This document shows, piece after piece, positions 57,455 through 64,000 of a stretch of DNA of 64,000 nucleotides. The translations under genes and the position numbers were made by a program. The DNA is from Gordionus sp. m RMFG-2023 (lineage: Eukaryota > Nematomorpha > Gordioida > Chordodea > Parachordodidae): the NCBI RefSeq assembly GCF_954871325.1, contig NC_088779.1, forward strand, positions 23,732,869 through 23,796,868, written 5' to 3'. The number at the start of each line of letters is the position of its first letter. Position 1 is the first letter of the stretch. The notes beneath the pieces were generated by a model. That model was given only the letters and a program-made list of their open reading frames with translations. It was not told where the DNA came from and made no database searches.

Positions 57455-57775
57455 TCCGGCAATGTGTTAACTTTAAATCATTTTTTGAGCGAGTTTTTTT
57501 TAAATTTAAGACTCCCAATTTATCAGAAATGTAATCTATATTGGAATATCTACTCTATGAATTTCATATAATTTTGCCATAAATTTTTGAAATTAATATA
57601 ACTATTTTTTATATTGACTCAAAGTATGGCAAAATTCTCTACAATTCATAAGACAGATATTCTAAACATGCTGGAATACATTTCCGGTAATATCATTTTT
57701 AATTTATTTAAAAAAACGCTCAAAAAATGATTTAAAGTTAACAAAAACAACACATTGCCGGAAAAAACACATTAT
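57455..57775. mobile_element. inverted-repeat element, 'aaatcattttttgag' family, copy 5 (best preserved)
   Basis: Left 'gttccggcaatgtgttaact' and 'tttaaatcattttttgagcg' are mirrored by right 'caaaaaatgatttaaagtta' and 'acacattgccggaaaaaaca'. Followed at 57785-57960 by a second, truncated half copy. Confidence 0.78.
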
Positions 57776-58084
57776 ATATTATTTTTTTCAAATTTAAATC
57801 AATTTTGAGCTCATTTTTTCTAAAAATCTGATTTTATTGGAAATGTATTCCTACATGTTTAGAATACCTATTCAAAAAAATTTGTTCTTAACCTTTTAAC
57901 CATTTATAATTTATATAAAATCTATAAAACTAATATAAATTATATTTAAGATTAAATTAATATATATTTTTAATGAAATCACATGTACATTATATTCGAG
58001 AAAATATATAGTTATAAATATTATAAAATTTATATAACGCGATTAAAATTATATAAAATATATTCTAATCATCATGTGAGATGA

Positions 58085-58660
58085 GGCTGCCAATGAAGCT
58101 GATGTAATTAGCCCTGTGAATTGCTATTGCGAGTCTTTGTTAAGAAGAAGCCTTCACGAGGTTCATCTGTTAGTTTGCGGATTAGCGATCCAAGTTCCTT
58201 GAAGAAAGAAAGAGCACGATTCCCAAAGGTAGTCAAGGTAGTGGAAATGATGGGAATAAATAAGTGATCTTGGGATATCTCTGAATATTTTGCAATTTTT
58301 AGAAGCTCATTGTCTCCAGAATGTTAAGGGATTGATTGGAAGGAGCCAATGGATCAATACAAGAGTAATCCCAGACCAAGAATTGACCTCACTTCCAGGG
58401 AATTTGAGAGATCCCGTCAGGGCGTTTCCCATCAGATATGAAAAGACCAGAGGGTTCGAGAATAGAAGGAATTTGAGCGGATCTCAGAGCTCTAAGAATT
58501 ATAGAATTGCAAATGTTATGTCTAACGATGCGGCCTTTACATGAACGACAATGTAGACTATGCCTTCCATTACTCAAAACAGCAGAACTGCAGCCGGCAC
58601 AGATGTGGGGTTAGGTACTAAGCAATTTAAACGGATGCCTATAGCATAGTTTAAAAACCC
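58085..58660 (-). mobile_element. 3' fragment of the R2-like LINE family
   Basis: The minus-strand reading keeps the C-terminal blocks seen at 50450-51079: NGRHSLHCRSC, a PSILEPSGLF stretch, DGKRPDGISQIPW and FIPIISTTLTTFGNRA. Truncated at its 5' side near 58660, as is usual for LINE insertions; one or more frame breaks. Confidence 0.8.
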
Positions 58661-58870
58661 ATGTGCAAAATTTCGATTATGCCAAAAAATTATTTGAAAA
58701 AATAACATATTTAATAAAAATACATATTGTCGCTAACATAATATGGGCATAGATATTGGTATTAACATAGACTGCTCAACAATTAAAAAAACGTGTTTAA
58801 AATAATCGACATTTGCAAAATAGCAACCTTGTTTTTATGATAATTTTATCTTTATTATTAAAAGGATAAA

Positions 58871-59150
58871 GTGGGCAGTACAAGAATACTAAGTAGTTTA
58901 AAGGTAGTCCCCATTAAGACTAAGTTAATTGTAAACAGACTTTGGTGTGGGCACACAATGAGAAGGCCTATGAACTACATAGGAAATAAGGTTGAGAGTT
59001 TGGAAGTGATGGCAAATGTAAAAGAGGAAGACCAAAATTTCAATGGGGCCATAAAGTAGAGCCAATATAAAGAAGTATAAATTAGAAGAGATTGTATGAA
59101 TAACATAAAGTGGAGAGAGATATTGAAGGAGCTTACCGCCAAAAAAGGTG
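58871..59150 (+). mobile_element. C-terminal fragment of an RTE/Jockey-type LINE
   Basis: The plus-strand reading LWCGHTMRRPMNYIGNKV followed by KEEDQNFNGA resembles the 'RWFGHVMRR ... RRxRGRPKxRW' tail found after RT in apurinic-endonuclease LINEs, recognised from memory. Only the tail is left, between two R2-like fragments on the other strand. Confidence 0.55.
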
Positions 59151-59479
59151 AAAGCCAAAGAGAGAAAAAAAAAATTATTAAAAGTAAACATATGATATAA
59201 TTTTAACTGATAGTTATTTATATAATTGTACATAAAATATTTTTCTATAATATAAAGTGAATAGATTTAAATAATGATATAGATTAGTGATCATAAATTT
59301 ACGGGAAAATCAATTTAATTCATACAGAAATTAAAGAAAAAAAATATATATCAGAATCGCAAATATAAATGAGAAAAAAAGGTACATATATTTCATAATT
59401 TGAGGAGAAGAAAAAAATTAGAAACAATGAAGAGAAGGGGAAAAGATCTAGCTCATTTTGGCTTCTCGGAAAATGAACC

Positions 59480-60240
59480 CATGAATCATATGAAATTATA
59501 TTTAATAATCTGGATTTCTCTGCGTTTACTTAAGTTGACGCCTTCTTTTGGGTCTCCTGATTTAATCCTTATGGCTCTGCCAAGCCTTTTATTTAGGTTA
59601 AGAGCCTAGATTCCAAATGTTAACAACTGATACGAATTTATATTCATCAGGAATGCCCATTTATTTTATATTTTAAAGTTCTTTGTGCATTTTAGGATGA
59701 GTTTATTGATATTAGAGGGTGAGAGGGAGTCAACGCAGAACCCATGCAATCCTCCCATCAGTGAAGAGACCCAGGAATTATTAAGTGTCAGTGCGGTAAG
59801 ACCCGTTGAATGAGAGCATTGCATCTGATATGCCAGATTGAGTCCACTGTTAAAGATAGAATACATGGGAGGCAATGATCGCCAGTTAGGAATACTGGCT
59901 TCTTGCACCGTCGTACTCATATGAGACTGGAGCTGTAACATTTAAGCGAATGCCCACTACAAATTTGAATTCTTGGTTTGACAACTCGAGGTCAAATTTT
60001 TTAGAGGAAATGGCGTCTAAGTATTTATATCCAGAACTTGGTTGAGAGAGGATAATAGGGTTTTTCATATAGCAGGATCGAAAAGAGGTAATCAAAGAGA
60101 TTTGTAATCATTGGATTATCCCAAACCTTTTATTTTTGGAAGGCTGGTGGTTGACATTCATCACCGACTGAGGCTTTCTATAACATATGGGCTTCTTCGA
60201 TCAGCGCTTCTGGCAAGAATTGTCATATATGAGGTGATGA
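59480..60240 (-). mobile_element. second, older 3' fragment of the R2-like LINE family
   Basis: SGYKYLDAISSKKFDLEL and FKFVVGIRLN match SGYEFLVTIPSNNLDLLL and LRFAIGLRLN of the 50.4-kb copy. Further on, a degenerate RCNALIQRVL block and LGRAIRIKSGDPKEG survive in other frames. More decayed than the 58.1-kb fragment. Confidence 0.7.
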
Positions 60241-60244
60241 ATAG

Positions 60245-61033
60245 AAAGAAAGGAGAAATGGGAATTGGGAACCAGACATTCATTCATTATTATTATTAGC
60301 ATTGTTTATTAGCATTGTTTATTATTATTATTTTTTAGTTAATTTATATATTATTTTATATACATGAAGATATTAGTATAATTATATTTGAATTATTTTG
60401 TGAGGGTCCTTGTTGCCGCGTTTAAATTTTGTGAGTTCCAATTTTGCGTGGTTTTAGCAATAGTAAGGTTAAGTTAGATAAGGAATCTGTTTAACATTGT
60501 GTATTATATTTTGATAGGAAGAAAAAATCTTTGAAGATTTGATCGCTGGACAATAAATTGTCTTCCCGAAGAATTTTTTAAACGAGAATTTATTTTTTGA
60601 CCAATGCAAAATAATTAAATATAGAATTTAAATAAATTCAATAATTACGTCAAAATAAAAGACTTTGGAGCCGGAAAAGGATTGGAAAAGAACCTGAGAA
60701 ACTCTCTTGATGTAATTCAAATTCGAAAGAAGTAGAAGATTAAAAATATTTCTTCTAAAAATGTATTCTTCCTGAACGAGACAGAGTTTAATATATTTCG
60801 TACTATGGATGGGCACCCTTGCGAAAAATGCCATCTGTTAAGTTACCTCCCTCCAAGGGAAAAAATATATCAGTCCTATGCACAATAGGAATGAGTGGAG
60901 AAATTCACAACTATAGATGGGACGGCTTTCAGTTTTACTGTCATAAGAGTCAAAATATGTTTACCATCGAATTCATTGCTAATAATGGATAATGCTCTTA
61001 TGGAGCGAGAATAATTAGTGAAAATTATCCAAA
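60245..61033. other. intergenic DNA, no gene recognised
   Basis: An (ATT)n-rich bit lies near 60285-60340. A minus-strand frame at 60628-60834 has no recognisable features. Confidence 0.5.
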
Positions 61034-61035
61034 TA

Positions 61036-61708
61036 TCATATTTTTACCACTTATTCGCCACAATCATATCCGATCGAAAATTTTACTGATTTCTTAAAAA
61101 TTAATACCGATCAAATTATCCTATTATTAATTGAATATAAGTTATTGCTAATGTTACGCATATTTTAACCAGTTATTTATGGTTCCACGTTAATTCGGCG
61201 CCGAAAATTCGGTGCACGACAATTCGGCGCGGCGTCAATTCAGCGCGGCGACAATTTAGCGCAGCGTCAATTCGGTTCGGCGACAATTCAGCGCGTATCT
61301 ATTACAGTTGCAATTTATTATATATTACTTAGTATAAAAAAATAAGGATTATTAAATAGAAATCATTTTGAATGTTGGTCCTATTAATTATTTCTCAATA
61401 TTTATTTTTACAAAAATCTCAATTTTATTTACTAAATGTATATCGAAAAAAAATTAACTAATATTTATACCTATTTCTTTAATGGACCATTTTACCACAT
61501 TATAAGGTATGTTGATTAGTAGCCAATATTATGTAAGCCTGGAGATTTATTTAAAAAATTTTATATAAATAACTGCTTAAAATAGCGTAACATTAGGAAT
61601 AACTCCTATTCACTTAATTGATAATTAATTGATAGGTATTAATTTTTAAGAAATCAGAAAAAAATTTCAATCGGATATGATTGTGGCGAATAAGTGGTAA
61701 AAATATGA
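61036..61708. mobile_element. 673-bp element with about 130-bp TIRs and TA target duplication
   Basis: The left arm, TCATATTTTTACCACTTATT..., is mirrored by the right arm ending ...AATAAGTGGTAAAAATATGA, and homology extends about 130 bp inwards ('cgccacaatcatatccgat', 'tttcttaaaaattaatacc'). It is flanked by TA on both sides. No transposase. The centre holds the CG-rich repeat at 61192-61296. TA duplication suggests a Tc1/mariner-type element. Confidence 0.83.
61192..61296. repeat. CG-rich minisatellite inside the TIR element
   Basis: About six copies of a roughly 16-bp word of type 'aattcggcgcggcgac/gtc'. Strongly GC-rich in an AT-rich setting. Confidence 0.88.
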
Positions 61709-62838
61709 TATAATTTTTTTACTATTCGGAAGGTTATTTAACCATATAAGAATGTTTTTTTATCACAAAATTTTGATCATTTTAAGGTTAAATATTTCTT
61801 ATGTTTAATAAAAAAAAAATTATTTTTTATTTAAATCGCATATAAATATAAATTGCAATATATTACATTTTTCCAAAAGATATAATAAAAAAAATTAATT
61901 AATTAATGTTTAATTTATATTTTAATAAATTAAACAATTTTTATTAATAATATAATATGAGAAAATAAAGTAACAAGAAAAATTCCGCAAGATGGACTAT
62001 TTTAAAAATTTAATTTGTATATTTTTTATTTAACAAAAATAGAGGATTAATTTACAATATATATTTAATAATATAAAATGACATAAATCCATGTAAAAGT
62101 TTTTTGATTTTTTTGGTAGAATAGATAAATTGATAAATTACAAAATGCAAAAAAATTTAAAAATAACCCCACATAATTGATGAAAACATAAAAGTTTATA
62201 AAAAAAATAATAAAATATGTTTTATATAATGAAAATAAAAATTATTGGCCTAAAATTATTATTTTTTATTTAATTTACTTCTAATATTTATTTTTAAATT
62301 TTAGCTTTCTTTTCTCACAATATGATGAAATAAAATGTTTTCATATCTAGTAACTATGACTTTAATTAATATTTGGAAATGACTAAGGGATCCTAATTTC
62401 TGATCTAGCATATGCTGCTTAAAAAAATTCTCTTTTAACTGCATGGGTCTACTTAGAAGAATTTTATTGTTAATTGGAAACCTAAAGATGATAAGCATTT
62501 TGATTAAAAGCTATATCCTATAATAAAAAACTGATTAAAAAAAATCCGAGATATAAACATTATATCTGTAAATTATAAATTTGCAAAGAAATATATATGT
62601 TAAAAAATAATAATATAATATTTTTACTCATAATGATATCATAAAAATCATCCAGATCTTTAATGCTTTAATTCATTCAAATTAATAATTAAAAAGATAT
62701 ATATATATATATATACTTACAATTAATTAATTGTTATTTTTAAATAGTAATGCATTTTGAATTAATTAGATTCACATGTATAGATTTCATGCGTTTAATC
62801 TCTCGATTTTTGAATCATTTAGTGAAAACGATTTTTGA
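61709..62838. other. AT-rich DNA with no feature recognised
   Basis: Extremely AT-rich, with an (AT)n run near 62698-62714. Frames here show no family features. Confidence 0.5.
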
Positions 62839-62839
62839 A

Positions 62840-63070
62840 TTTGGAAAATCGGATTTGACCGGAAATATATTTCAGCACATATGGGGTACTTTGAATTTTA
62901 GACAATTTTGCCTTAAACTTTTAAACCACCTTTAAATTATATTCATTTTTAGATAAAAAATTTTTATACAAATTGATCAATACAGACCAAATTTAATGGC
63001 GAAGATTGTCTACACAGTGTAGTTAACTGCACATTTGCCAATACATTTCCGGTACATATTTTTGAATTCA
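62840..63070. mobile_element. inverted-repeat element, 'aaatcattttttgag' family, copy 6 (decayed)
   Basis: Core 'gatttgaccggaaatatatt' and its inverse 'aatacatttccggtaca' with 'gacaattttgcc' in between. Confidence 0.55.
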
Positions 63071-63126
63071 AAAAATTATTGATAAATGAGATGCATAGAA
63101 ATATTTTGCTTGGATTTAATTTTCAG

Positions 63127-63173
63127 GGATGGACCCATGACCGATGAAAATGGTTGTAGGACTTGCCAATGAA
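63127..63173 (+). pseudogene. partial antistasin exon on the plus strand
   Basis: Reads DGPMTDENGCRTCQ and then TGA where other exons have TGC, directly before a donor-like gtatat in the expected phase. An AG (tttcag) lies before it, but the first half of the domain with its cysteines is not recognisable. Most likely a dead exon. Confidence 0.55.
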
Positions 63174-63224
63174 GTATATCTGAATTAATCATCTAACAAA
63201 AACGAATAATGAATGTTTTTTTAG

Positions 63225-63305
63225 AGGTGTATGATTCATACTACACATTTTATTGTGAACATGGTTTTATAAAAGATGAAATGGGGAACTCGAAATGTGA
63301 AGGCT
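63225..63305 (+). CDS. antistasin-like exon on the plus strand (81 nt), possibly decaying
   Basis: Acceptor ttttttag, donor gtaaat, phase 1-1 and 81 nt, exactly like the AST exons but on the other strand. It reads YCEHGFIKDEMGNSKCEGC before the final split codon; CEHGFIKDE is typical antistasin wording. The expected last Cys is Gly, and the first cysteines are missing (VYDSYYTFYC), so it holds three Cys instead of six. Either a divergent domain or a decaying exon of a third, oppositely oriented gene. Confidence 0.5.
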
Positions 63306-64000
63306 GTAAATTATATTTCTACTTTTTTTTTAAAAAAATTTATAGTCAAGTTTAGGAAAATTGTATCAAAATAAATTGTTTTGTTAGTCCCAGCTTACCT
63401 ACCAAACGAATTACAAATGTAGTGAAACTAATTAGTTCGTTTGTCCAAACGTTTTAAAAAGAAAATTCGTATTTTTGATATATTGATTGTTTTTTTTAAT
63501 GGAAACATCTTAGTATTTTCCGGGTAGTCTTAACCTACTTATTATTAGAAGACCAAGAAGTCATAAAAGAGAAAGAGGACAAATGAAATTTATTTATTAA
63601 GACATATATATTTTTTGTTTTCTACTCGATCTTTCAAGATATGTATAAAAGATACGAAGGCCAACTCAAAATAAATGTGCTTATTTTAAATGTACGAAAA
63701 ACATGATTTCAAAATTTAATTTTGCTCGAAAATTCGTAACTAATTTTAGTTATGAAATTTGGTTACTCGATTTTAATAACATAAAATGACAAACTTCGTA
63801 ACTAATTTAGAGAAGCTAGGGCAAAGAATTATAGATTATACTATATATTTAAAAAATCGACAATATGTGAGTTTCCCATTATAGTTGGATTATTCCTCTA
63901 TTTTTAGCCTGAAGAAAAATCATCACCTAAGCCTTGGATCTTTTCATTTAAACATAGTCAAACTTTGAATAAAGCATTAATAGATAACTCGCGTCTCGAG
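63306..64000. other. AT-rich DNA to the window end
   Basis: No gene recognised; further exons of a plus-strand antistasin gene, if any, would lie beyond the window. Confidence 0.5.

Noticed and set aside
59666-59941. 91-codon minus-strand frame as an independent gene
   Set aside because: Neighbouring frames show degraded LINE C-terminal blocks at the same place, so it is part of the old LINE fragment.

Overview
The window is AT-rich (roughly three-quarters A+T), intron-containing animal DNA. The best anchor is a complete gene for ribosomal protein L19, whose sequence reads as a bilaterian animal and whose four introns are only 42-46 nt. Species cannot be named from the sequence; an invertebrate with compact introns is the safest description.

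The main content is an array of very small exons on the minus strand, each coding for exactly one six-cysteine antistasin-type (leech/Hydra protease-inhibitor) domain of 26-28 residues. I count 30 intact single-domain exons of 78, 81 or 84 nt, all beginning and ending in phase 1, plus four relic exons. Two paralogous 82-nt first exons (29231-29312 and 56618-56699) each encode a start codon and a signal peptide and also end in phase 1. This points to two tandem, same-direction secreted multi-antistasin genes: AST-2 (56.7 to about 35.1 kb, 12 domain exons) and AST-1 (29.3 to about 11.9 kb, 18 domain exons). Exons fall into six classes (A-F) that recur mainly in the runs F-E-D and C-B-A, so the genes grew by copying exon groups. 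Two more antistasin-like exons on the plus strand near 63.1-63.3 kb suggest another relative, at least partly decayed.

Layout: 1-4.5 kb, 3' part of a Ty3/Gypsy-type LTR element; 5.2-6.0 kb, RPL19; 6-11.9 kb, gene-free DNA with small hAT-type palindromic elements; 11.9-18.6 kb, dense AST-1 exons; 18.5-25.5 kb, a 7-kb block that recurs at 35.0-42.0 kb; 26.7-29.3 kb, 5' part of AST-1; 30.2 kb, a (TTCC)n tract; 30.8-33.5 kb, a decayed hAT transposon with a perfect 8-bp target duplication; 34.2-43.1 kb, the second 7-kb block flanked by direct repeats; 44.5-56.7 kb, AST-2, whose introns hold a Ty3/Gypsy fragment (48.5-49.6 kb) and a LINE with a restriction-like endonuclease (50.3-53.5 kb); 58.1-60.2 kb, three LINE 3' fragments; 61.0-61.7 kb, a long-TIR element with TA target duplication; then AT-rich DNA to the end.

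RPL19 is a housekeeping gene. The AST genes should be secreted multi-headed inhibitors. Because every domain exon is phase 1-1, exons can be added, lost or skipped without changing frame, which fits the copy-number differences and raises the possibility of alternative splicing. No tRNA, rRNA or CRISPR was found.
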